From assembly GCA_961205875.1 (NCBI GenBank), contig OY540810.1, positions 16,182,001 through 16,246,000 of the forward strand: a DNA stretch of 64,000 nt, written 5' to 3'. Position numbers and translations under genes: made by a program. The notes below the pieces were generated by a model that did not search any database, was not told the origin of the DNA, and saw only the letters and a program-made list of their open reading frames with translations. The stretch comes from Sialis fuliginosa (Eukaryota > Arthropoda > Insecta > Megaloptera > Sialidae). The stretch's first letter is position 1. Every line of letters begins with the position of its first letter. Positions 22,001 through 34,400 of the stretch are shown piece by piece.

Positions 22001-24599
22001 TGGTCCGCCCCACCACCTACGTGAACTAATAAAAAATAATAATTAGTAAAAACAAAGAAAATAAAAGGTCAAGGTCGTCTTGGGCACGCACATGATAGGG
22101 TTCTGTAATCATTCTCACTAACATTTTTTTTTTTAATTAACTACATTTCTACAATATAAAGTAAAAAAATCTAGTGTTCGTTATAATTGGAAAGTATTAA
22201 TTAAAAGCTACATTCTGAATTTTTTTCAGAGTTATTGTATCGCTAATTTAGAAATTAGAAGGAGGGGGAGGGGTACTCTGATAACGACTAGGAAAGCAAA
22301 TATCTCATGACAAGGATTAAAATCAAAAGCTCTTAAAACATTTTTATTTCATTTTTTTAAATCTATCTAAAGACATATTACTCAATGAGGTAAGTAAAAA
22401 AAAATTGAGTACACTCTTCAGTCTATGGAGGGGGGTTTAAAAAATTATTTTATCGAAAATCTCATCATTTCTTCACATCTTAATAAGTATATAAATGAGT
22501 GACCAGTGGCGTAGTAACGGGGGGGGGGTCGAACCCCCCCCCCCAAATATTCACTGTTCTTAAAAAACGTATGTTTTGAGTAAACATCAGTTCACAATAC
22601 CTTCAAAAAATTTAACTCATATGTATTTATCCCCCACCCCCCGAAAATTGTTCTTACTACACCATTGGCTGTGACATACACAAGACAGACAGATAGACGG
22701 CCAGACCGAAACTATAATATAAGGGATCCTAGTTTTCAACGGATCCCTAAAAAACGACCCTGACGAACGATACACTTTTTCATATAACAGAGAAAGAACA
22801 AAAATCACATTTCTTATATTTTTAATCGTTACGAAAATGTAAAAATAAAAGTAAATATTTATGAATATCTATTAAAATCGATATTAATTTATAAATTATA
22901 AAATCAAATCAACTCAATCATCGAATAGGTTATACTCAAGATCTGCATTAAGCACCTGTCTTAAATCTACCTACTTTACAGCGGATCAGATTGGTTTTGG
23001 ACACCGACGCTGTGGTTCACGTGCTAGAATTAAATTGGTCCACTGTGACTCAGTATGTTGTTCTTCTCGTTCTTCCTGTCACAATTTTATGTGAGCGGAT
23101 TTATTTTAAATAAAGGATAAATTCGATACTCAAGATTTTACGAAAAGGTTAACATATATATATTATCATAAAATAAAAGAAAACATTGCAATAATGATTT
23201 TTGGTAAATTAAAATATTAATAAATATTTACTTAAATTTTTTTAATTTAGATAAATAATTAAATTAACGGAATATCAAACTTATACGACAGTTTCACTAT
23301 CAACCCCTAAATAGCACCCCCATTTCTCTATTTCCCATTATCTCGTGTTTAATTTTTGTTTTTTCTCTTTATTATAACATTAACTAAATTTTCTGACTGG
23401 TCCTTGCCTGTTATTAAATTTTATTTTGTTAGGCTTCAAAATCCGCTTTGGCACTGGTCTATGAAGTATCATGAAGTGTTTGACAATTATTCGCACGCGT
23501 AGTAAGTAAACACCAATGGTATTAAAACAGTGGTGACTTTATGAAAATTATTTTGTACGGTCAGTCACCAACTGTGTTCTAATAAGTTGAAGTATCACCG
23601 ATCTAAATTCTAAAACAAATACGTAGATAATATCACAGAAAAGTGAAAGTGCTTGTTAACTAACATTTTTTTTAGCTCCTTTAATAATACCGGGCATAAT
23701 AGTTGAACTTTTTATTAGCAAATATCACAGCGTTAAAACGTCACCGCGCCCAAAGTGCCAGGTTCATTCATTTACACGGTTTAAATTCTCGAAATCGACG
23801 CGACGAGGTTTCAATGTTAAGTTATTTGCCAAGGCTGTATTTTATATGAAATTAAATAGTTTTACAGATAAACGTATCAAAATAAAAAAAGTTTTATTTT
23901 GAAAAATCTCTTCTTGATAATCATAAAAATAAAGACATTTATAATGATACAGAGCCCCGAGCTAGAGGGGCGCCAACATGCATAAACAAAAAATCGTAAA
24001 ACAAATACAAAAATTTGTATTTATCACTTGAAATTTTATTGGTGTATCATAGTTATTAGGTACACTGTTTTTTCTTCTTTATTTTTAAATTTGCTGCAAT
24101 ATTTAAAAAAAATATTTGCAATAATCACTTTTTTTAAATCTGCTATTTAATAAAAATTAACAAAATTAAAAAATTAACAACATATTTCAATTTTATTAAA
24201 ATTCGTGATATCATATTTTTATTGTTGTCCCAAAAAAAAAATTGAGAGTGGCTCCTCAGAGCTAGCTACACCACTGGACACGGACCTAGTTTTAAAATTT
24301 GGAGGGAGGGGGTCATGGTCCGTAAATCAGATAAACAAAGTTACTTTAGTATAAGTTAATAAGAGCATTTTTTTTTTATTTACTTAAATTTTAAAGTTTT
24401 CAGATGAGGAGGGGTCATGGGGAACATGACCTTACCTCGCTGGATTCGTGCTTGGTATTATCATACATTGTATTTCTAGTATATAAGTTAAAAAGTTTGT
24501 GCACGCACATATCAAAAAATAAATAATTACAAAAATAATTTTACTTGATAGAATCGTGCAGTAAATAGCCCGAAACGGCCCAAGTGTGCCGCTTTCTGT
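19086..24599. other. Repeat-rich intergenic region upstream of pyd
   Basis: No gene is supported. Long C or G runs with GTGGCGTAG/CTACGCCAC-like phrases occur near 19380-19430, 19850-19955, 20455-20530, 21540-21580, 22500-22545 and 22625-22670. A fragment near 22670-22755 (GGATCCCTAAAAAACG with a GACAGACAGATAGACGG tract) resembles the dispersed insect repeat also seen reversed at 30368-30430. Small reading frames fall in these repeats and have no domain. Confidence 0.5.
21112..21440 (+). mobile_element. Possible LTR-retroelement fragment
   Basis: This is a clearly more GC-rich and CpG-containing island than its neighbours. It holds a TATAAAA box (about 21267) followed some 20-25 bp later by an AATAAA (about 21289), then a GC-rich stretch and CCTGGTGGGTTTTCGACACC, an arrangement like U3-R-U5 plus leader of an LTR element. 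No second LTR, gag or pol was found. It could also be a solo LTR or a promoter of unknown type. Confidence 0.3.
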
Positions 24600-24975
24600 A
24601 CAGAATTATTCAAGTCTCTGAGCTCGAACAGCCGCTGCTGCTGCTTCGCATATTTTCTTGTTCAAACCAGTCAGTGGCCGGCGGTAAAACTGTGGTGTTC
24701 GTTGGGTGTTTTTTTTACATCGAACGAAATGTGTTTATTGCTCCACTAGCTTTCGCTTTTTAAATGTCCCCGAGTGTGTAGTTCTGTGCGCGGTGTTTAA
24801 TTGTCATTGAATTGGCAACAATGTATAAAACGTAACGTACACATTTTGTGATTGTTGTCAATTGATTTGAATTTAAATAAGTTTGTGTTTGGGGTGATTT
24901 TTTTGGGTGCCTGTGTGTCAGTGTGTGATTGAAACATGACGTAATTTATGTGAGATTGCTCTGCGACTGTCTACA
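24600..24975 (+). promoter_or_regulatory. pyd promoter and 5' leader with short uORFs
   Basis: The repeat background stops here and CpGs appear (GCCGGCGG, GCGCGG). A TCAGT initiator-like site lies at about 24671. The putative leader carries very short upstream reading frames: one at about 24728 (MCLLLH), ATG-ACG-TAA at 24936-24944, and ATG immediately followed by TGA at 24948-24953, 22 nt before the main ATG. Such start-stop elements usually lower downstream initiation. The transcription start is inferred. Confidence 0.5.
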
Positions 24976-27900
24976 ATGGAGTCGTTGGCCAACAACGTGA
25001 CTAACACGGGTGATATGCAGGTATTTTTATTCTTCAATGCAACATTCCAACATAACACAGCCACACACCACCGTCATCGTCTCTCATTCCCACTACCTGT
25101 TGCTTTTTGTTGTGCTTGCTTTTTTAAAATTGTTTCCTGAAGAATCGCGTGGTTGACTTTTTAGTCATAAATTTTTAAACGGTTACAAAATTTTGCATTT
25201 AATAGTTTAGTCTTTCTTATTTGCTGGTCCATTTCATTTCTTGCAATACGTTTAATTCGAATGAGAGACATGCTGGTATTTGGTACAATAGTCAAGAGGC
25301 ATTTTAAGGAATTCGATACACCCTTGTTAGATTTGTTTACAGTGAATATTTGAGTTTAAATATGGGAATAAATAACAGAATCCAACATGTGTCATACGAC
25401 AAAAATAGTATTTGATATTTTGTAATGACGTTTATAAATATTATAAAAACTTGTTTTTGTATTGTGGCTTGTATAATTGTGTACTTAATTCAAACAGTTA
25501 ACGATTTTTAAAAACTATCAATATTTAATTAAAAATACTTTTACTAGTCCAATCAAATTAAAAATTTCCTATAGGTGACAAATGGAATAAATATTCGGCT
25601 TGATAATTTTAGTGCCAATCGATGGCTAATGATGTCCCCGGGAAATATACAAAAAAAAATAAAAACAAAAAAACTTGACCACCGCTTATGTTTAAATCAT
25701 CGATGCAGCGAAAACGATGTGAGCTAGAGCAAAACTGGATAGGACCCATTTGACAGAGAATGAAATTTCCTATAAAAAATAATAAAGTTCATATCTCTAA
25801 AGTTAATAGTTTTTGAGTGATTGAAATAATTATGGGTATCAATTTTTTATGTGATAGCAATGTTAACCAATGTTAAAATCCCTACTGTACCTATTTTGAG
25901 AGAAAATTGCGATTTGTAATTCATTATTTCAAAAATTACCCCTCCCCTCCCCCTAGCCAGCCCTTAAGGATACGCCCGGTGGTACGCCCTAAAGGGGTAC
26001 ATTTTAACATTTTTGAACTTTCTGGGCCGCAGGTCAGAATATAATACTGTACCGGAAAGAAATATAATGAAAGTCTAGGGAGACTTAATTTTTTTTAACA
26101 GGGGCACCCAAAAAATGTTGCGGGCTCTTAGCTACGCCACTGGGTACACTAATCACCACTGCTTTTAAATCGCTGATTAAGATTATTTATATAAACCACA
26201 TTATTCATTACAACCTGTCAATAGGTTGTCATTTATATTTAATACCATGCAGATAGCGTTTAAGTTTTTTTACTAATTTATTTCTGTCCGTCCCTGGATT
26301 TGGTAGATAGGTATATAGTAAAAGTTAAAAACATAATTAGAAGTATTTTTATTTTTTATATTAATAGTACCACAAAGTTGTTGACGACTTTCACATATTT
26401 GAATTAAAATTATTTAAAATTTAAATCTGTCATGCCAATAAATACCTAGAAATTAAATACATACGTTTTTAATTTGTAAAAACGTGTTGTTATGTATTTA
26501 GATGAATTAATTATACTAAATTTTAGTATTTTTTAATTTAATTAATGCTTTATTAAGACAGTCGAAATAATTATATGTTAAATCTCTATAACTTTTTACG
26601 AAATTCACTCCAATATGTGAAAAACTATGAAACTACCAGCTAGCGGGGTCGGAAATTGTTTTTTTTTTCAGAAAAAATCGTCATCTTATAAATTGTTAAG
26701 GCAGTTTATATGGCTGAGTTTTCCTACCCCTGGTTTAACGCTAACTAGCCAAACACACTATTTTATTTTGTTATAAATAGTTAGACAGTAATTTTACCAC
26801 TCGGTTGCTTTGTGTCGATAGTTTGGAATGTTATTTAATCAATGCCAGAAATTCTAATTGATGGTTGGTTAGCCGAATAATCTGAACATTGATTTTTTTT
26901 TTACTTGAATACATCAAAAACATCTGCCGAAATTTGTATATTTTTTCGTAAATAAATTTAAAGTTCCGGATTCTACTACCTTTTTGTTTGCGATTATTTA
27001 TCTATGAAATAGAACTGATTAACTTATGTAGGAGATTGGAGTCAGAAACATATTTTTTTAGAAAAATTCATAAATTTATAAAGAGGTATTAATAAACATA
27101 ATTTTTGTGATGCTCTTCAAAATTATGAGGTGCATTTTATGAACTGTCCATAAACAAAATTAGAATAATTAAACATGAATGTTTGCAGTATTGTATTTCA
27201 TTTTATTTAAACAATACTTATTTATGTTCGTTTAGTACAATTTTAATTGGTTTCAAATTACATTTATTGCTTAGGTACAGTGTTATTGTTTTTGTTAGGC
27301 ATAAATAATTAAAACTGACCGTAAGCTATTTCTTTAGGTGCACTTTTACTGAATATCCATGACCTGCACTTTTGTGCATTCGTTATTTTAGCTTAATAAA
27401 TATTAAACGTTAGAAATCACGATTTTCTATTTCGATTCTTTATTTTTAATATTTGCCGTCTTATCGTATGGTTTACATTTAGTTTAATTAAAATTTAGAA
27501 AGAAATCTAGATATCAGATTTAAACAATAATAATTTTAATCGCGTTTTAAAAATAGGACACCTGTTGAAATTTTTATTATTAGTTTTATAATGCGGTCTT
27601 CATAAATACATGTACATATATCTAACTGATTTTTCTATCAGACAGAGATATAGGCCTCAAAATTCGTTACGTGATATTATTGTTACTAATGCGCTCCGCA
27701 AAAATGTACTCCATCCATTGTTAATGAATAAAAGCTTGTAAAAATAAATGTTTTAAATCGCCTTTAAAAGTAATTCAGTGATTATATATTGATTATTAGT
27801 GAAACGTGTATTTGAAACCATCATCACCCCAGATGCGTTAACAAGAACAAGTAACTTAATAACAATCAGCTATTACGGGATTTCCCCGACCGCCTGTGTT

Positions 27901-28396
27901 TGACTCACAGCGGGGAATTGCCTTTTTCACAGTTTTGATTATATTATGCCAGTTCAGTAATCAAAAAGATATTGTACTCTTTTGGTTTTGTTATTTTATT
28001 ATATATTCAAGTATGTATATCTAATATCTAGTTTGCCAGAAAAATATTTTTTAATTAGAAAAACATTCACTGTCAGTATTACGTATAAGAAAATCTCATG
28101 GTACCCACAGATATTTAAATAAATACAGTGCAAAAGCTAATAGTTCTCAGTAACTCGACCATTTTGTAAATTTATTACCATACTTCTGAAACTTCATGAG
28201 TGGCTTCTTTTTGACGAGTCTAACAACTTTTTTATTTGCGAAAATTCTTAAAAATGGGGTATTTTCGTACGTGCAGCCCCGGAATTTTCCGGGCGGCGGA
28301 CTGGAAAACCGGCCCAAGATATTAGTCGGATAAAATGACGAATGGATTATAACTAACAATAAGATAATCCTTAATATATATAAAGCTCAACGTCTC

Positions 28397-28434
<38 letters not shown>

Positions 28435-31400
28435 CGTTAGTTACCTTATCACTCGAGAACCACTTATCCGATTGACGTGTTTTTTTTTTTAATTCATAGG
28501 TACGTTCTCTGGCCAGGTTATAGGCTATATTTTTTTAGGTTAGATAACATAACAACTAAGCAGTGACAATAATAGTAAATCAAGTCGGAAAAATTTTTGC
28601 CGTCGGCGCGCTGTTTTGTAATACGCTGCCTAAACCGTTCAATATAGAATAAAATAATGTAATAAAGAATTGTGTAGAATCAAAAGTTCTTCAATTAAGT
28701 CCGCGACACCATATGTCTAACTTTTATATTTTAGCCACAATGACTGCTTTTATGTTACAAAAAAAACATAAAATATTTGGGTTCTGTTTACATGGACTTA
28801 TGACCTGCAAAACATTAATCCATATCGAAATAAATGATTTCATCGTCATAAGCACTTAATGTAGATATAGTTTGCCCTTTACAGCATCCAATTTGGTCGT
28901 ATAGTTTAGAAAATATCTTAAAATATATTTATAAAGGTAACATCTTAAATGTATGGTGTCGTGCCGCATCGAAGCGAGTACATCAGACTGGATTCGCGTA
29001 CGCTTCGGAGTCCCTCGGCTGATCGTTTGTGTTTATTTTGTTTTCAATAATTAACATTTAAATTTAAACAGAACACAAATTATTTGTACTTTTTTCTTCT
29101 GATTCGTTTTTGTTAGGTAATTTAGGTATTGATAAATTATTATTACAATAATAACTAATCGTGTTTGTACTTAATTAATTAAACTATATTTTTCAAAAAT
29201 CCTAAACAATAATTCCGTAGTCTACGCGAGCGAAGCCGCGTGGGCCCAGCTAGTATGGTGATAAAATGACCAATGGATTTGTAATTTTTTTAGTTTTTTG
29301 ACAAAAATTTTTTAAATGGAATAAAAAAAATCGTTTTTTCACAATTTTGTTTCCAAATATTAATTAATTGTTTTTATGTTCGTACAAATCATAAGAAATA
29401 ACTATATTATACAATACTAGTCTGAGTTTTATTTAACCCCACTGCTACGTATTCACGTCATTCCCTCGACTGTGCATTCCGAAACAGTCACAAATAAATA
29501 ATAATTTTACAAATAATTTTGTACGCGATAAAATTTTAAGATAACATACTCTCGCAAATCTGCCGCCCCCTAAAATTTGCTGATCTAGACCCGGGCCTAC
29601 TTGGCATGTTGAGAAATCCGTCACTGGTTGTATGTATACTTGTTTATAAACCACTTGTTAAAACCGAGGGGCCTAGTAATTAAGTGGTCTGTGCGCCCTT
29701 AAGAACTCGTTCAAAGGCGGAGAGTGTGCTGGGGAGGTATGGGGGGGGAGGGAGGTCGGTCGGTGCAACAACATAAACAATAATAATTATGTAGTTGTTA
29801 AATCACAGATAGGGGACGACGCTACATTGGTTAAATTAAATAACCCAATACAAAGCTGTTTGGTCGCTCGGACATGGGTAGAATTTAAAACACTCTTCTT
29901 GCTTGCTTGCTGGTGTTGTATAAGCTAAAAATAAATAAATATTTTTTAGATGTGGTTACTTGTATTTAATTAATAAAGGTCGTTTTATTTGTTTCTTGAT
30001 ACACAGTTGGGTATTTGACTAAATTTAAAAATATATTGTAAATTGTGCGTATAAGTGGCATATAATAGAAATGTCCAAAAATAATTTGTTTAAAAATCAA
30101 ACCATAAATACACATTTTCGTAAATATCTCGCCACCTACCGGATCCATTTTTTATAAAAATATGTATTTCTTTCCACGTAACTAAAATATATTCAGAATA
30201 TGCGCCAAATCGGACTATAAATACACATTTTCGTAAATATCTCGATCTCAGCGCTACCTACCGGGTCCCAAAAAAGATAAACTTATCGGAGCACCAAATG
30301 AACATATAGTGTCGATACGTCCAGTGGTTTAGGCGTGATGATCTCACATAAATATGCACCGACGTTTTTAGGGTTCCGTAGAAAACTAGGAACCCTTATA
30401 GTTCCGTTCTGTCCGCTCGTCCCCCGTCTATGTAAATTTTATATCGATTTAAATTTGGTATATGAACGTAGATTGACAACTCAAAAACAGATGTGATGAC
30501 ATTTTTGAAAAAAAAAATTGTTTGGGCCCCATTATCTGAAATTATTTTTTTTCACTTACCCCATTGATAGGTCTGCTAAAATGCAACAAAAAGTGTCAAA
30601 TAACCTTTTGATTTTAATCCTTCAGTCACGATATATTTGATTTTCAATGTCGTTATCAGAAAAAAAATCTGAGAAAAATTCAGAATGTAGTTTTTAATTA
30701 GTACTTTCAATGTAAAATTATAGTTTATGAAAAACTTTGAAATAACTGTTTTATAAATCGTAGTGAGAATGACTGCGTACCCAACACGTAACTGCAAACT
30801 TGACAATCATGCATGGTCCATCTTTTTGTACAAGCAGTATGTAGCGTCTGTAGGATAATTTTGCGCAATCACTTTAATTGTACAAGCCACCTGAAGATGA
30901 ATTAAATTTAAATCATGCAAGCTTGACAAGCTTAGCAAGCGTGCTTGTATAAGCGAAACTGAACGTGTGTACTAAGAACGTGCAGGTTTGTACAACCAAA
31001 CGTCAGTCGTAAGTGGGCTCTACAGGTTGCTGTGAATCTTTCGCGGGGGGTTATAGCTTCTCTCATGATCGTATCCTTTTTAATAAAAGGTGACAAAAGA
31101 TTCAAATAAGTTTCTTCATTCATTCTGAGATAATTTTGCCAATCATGCGGATATATCTTCAATTTACTCAGTAAATTAATGTGGGAATATGTTTTTCTTT
31201 TCATTAACCACTCTTCACACCACGATTCTTCTTTCGCGTTTTCCTCTTGTGGATAAGGCGAAAAGCAGCCAAAACGAGCGCATCGTCGTCCGAGCTTAAG
31301 GAGTTTCCTGAGATACAATCGGGCGCAAAAGTACATAAAATTTTTAATTCTCAAATATCTACGTATTACAAATAAAAACCATGAAGATAATTGATAATAA

Positions 31401-34400
31401 CAATAAGTTGCATTGAATACTCACTTATTTTTAACTATTTTTCAACTTTGTAGACGTTTTTACATTATATTTGCATATTTTCTGTTTTAAGAAACAAAAC
31501 TTTTGACAGTGAAAATGTCCTGAATCTATCTTCTTGAAACTAAATTTTTCTAATAATTATTAATTTATTTATTGACTTACATTATTAAATCTCATTTACA
31601 TATCATTAAAAAGTTAAGTGTATAGTCTATATACTACAAATACAAATATTTTTTAATTATTGACGTTAATATTTAGCATTCATAGAAAAGAGTCCAAGCG
31701 CAACCTGTCGCTTGTTTAATAGATCAGTGGCGAAGCGTCCATGGAAGCAGTGCTTCCCTTACTTTATGGGTAAATTAATACAAATATGTGTTTTCAATTA
31801 ATAAATAATTTAAAAATATTATTAGAATATTAATCTTTATGCGCAACTCAAACATTTTAACCAAAAATAGCATTTAATATTAATTTACACGCTCAACTAT
31901 AAAACTATAATACCTCTACGTCTTATTTTCTTGTATTTTAGTCGATATTTGTATGACGAGTTGAATTCAACTGCAGGAAATTTCACTAAAAAATTTCGAA
32001 TTTTAGATTTCGTTAAAAGTATGTTTATTGTATAGAAAATGACGTGAAAAGTTGAATGCTTCAAACCGCAGGTCTGTATCTTAAACCGTTCTCGAAATAT
32101 AGCCTCTCAAAGTTTCAATTTTTTCAAAATTTTGAAGAAAAATGGCCCTAACTTTTGAACGCGTGGTCGGAATTGATTTTAGTTGACGGATTTGCAATCA
32201 GTGTATCAAAATCTATATAATGACATGTATAATACCTTAAAACTCGAAAAAAAAATTCGAGAAAAATCGAAAAAATGTCGATTTTTGACAAAAAAAATTT
32301 TGTCGGATTTTAAAGTATTATACATTAGTCCACGGTATTTAGATTAAAATTCGCCAAATAGAAGAAAAAAATTATAAAGTTTTGATACTTTGTCCACGAA
32401 CTCTCAGTAAGGTTCGGAATAAGAGCCCGAAAAGTTCCCACCTAAATCGTGGATGGAACATCCCCTTTCACGTAAAAAACTACCCCCGGAATGAAATTTA
32501 TCCCAGTTTTTCCCATTTTTCATCCGAACGGCTGTTCGGAGAAAAAAATACTACAGGAATTAAATATTCTACATAAAATTCGACGTAAAAAATGTCATGT
32601 GCACTATTCGGTTAATTCCCAGCCTACTCTCGCAATCGTTGCTCAAAGTGAAGGGTACTTTTGGGAACGCAGCGAAAAATCGGCGTAACAATAGTTTTCA
32701 ACATACATATTTCCAAAACGGCCGATTTTACGTAAAAAATGATTATGATAAAAATTATAGAACTTAATCTTCTCTATGAGATCCATGCACCACGAATTTT
32801 TTTCAAATTTTTTTATTGATTTTTTGCCCATTTTTCACAAACGCGCATGCTATTATTTTACATGGAGAAGATTTTTTAGTAAAAATTATCATCAAAACAT
32901 GGTAAAATATGTTGTCTATGTGTGTGCGTATGTGTATGTGTGCCTGTCCCCTGAATTTTTGTCGCACGCTTAACTCATGAACCACTGGACCGATTTTAAT
33001 GAAACTTTCTTTGTTGGTTCTGACTAGTAGATGATCCCATATAAAAATCATCAAAATCATGTGGAAGGTAAGGAGGTAGTACCTCAAAATCGGTATTTTT
33101 TCAAAGTATCTCAAAAGGATGCATCGTTTGTTTAAATTGTATTATATTTTATAAAAAAAAAGGAGTGTACAATGTACATTTGTGAAAAAAGGCCAAAAAA
33201 TCAATGAAAAACGTTTAAAATAAAAATCGTAGCATATGAATCTCATAGAAGAGATTCAGTTCTATAATTTTCATAATAATAATTTTTTACGTTAAATTCA
33301 CCGTTACAAAAATATTGACGGTGAAAAATCATGTTATGCAGATTTTTCGCTTCGTTCTCAAAACTATCCTTCACTTTGAGCTTCAATTGCAAGAGTAGGC
33401 TGGTGATTAACCGAATAGAACATTATGACATTTTTTACGCAGAATTTTATATAGAATCTTTAATTCTTACTATATTTTTTTCTTTGAATGACGGTTCGGA
33501 AGAAAAATATCGTAGAAAGGTTTACGAAAGGAAATATATTTAAATCCACAAAATATTAGTTCGTTTCATAAGTTGGTTGTCCAATAGAAATATGCCATAA
33601 TTTTATCTCTTCGATATATGGAGTTTATCAACAACATTCATATTGGGTATTTTACCAAATTAAATCTTGACAGACAGTTATCATAGGTGCTACAAAATGG
33701 GGTTAAAATGAAAACGAACAACATTTTATCATTTATTTTCACTACAGAGGCACAATGTCTACCTTACATCTTCAAAATTTTAAACCAGAACTGTCAAGTG
33801 GGTTGCTGAAAACGATCCGGCTGTATTAAAATTGGTTTGCGCTGCTTAATTTATGCTTATCTACTTTCTTTGTCAATCCTAACAAAATAGTGCTCTGTCA
33901 AGGTCATAGGGGCCCCATTATCCTAATGTGCCCAGGGCCTCCAATAGATTAAAGACGGCCCTGCTTATACTCGTGACATTTTTCTAAGTTTATAATCATA
34001 CAATAATCAACACTGAAAGTGTTTTTCATGACGGACACACCTATAAACATAAACTATAGAGATTTCACTTAAAACAAAACAATTACATGACTTACAAAGC
34101 GCAGCTTGCCTTATTTAATATTTATATACCTATCAAAATAATTAACGTTAAGTATGTTTTACAATGTGTTTTTTATTAGTTTCAATAAATGGAATCGTAA
34201 TATTCAAGGTGTCAAATATTTAAATGGTTCTATGGGAAATGAAGATGATACCTACGTCGATTTTTTTAGGAAAGAAAAATTATTAAAGTTTGCTGCTTGT
34301 TCGAAAATCAAAAGAGATTTGGTAAAAATAGGAATTATAAAGAATACGTTTTTGAATTTTCCGCATAATGTCTTTGGGTACTATCAGTTAAAAACAGAAA

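Noticed and set aside
32382-33114. Five overlapping frames on both strands
   Set aside because: All fall in the foldback at 32450-33541 and have no recognisable protein similarity.
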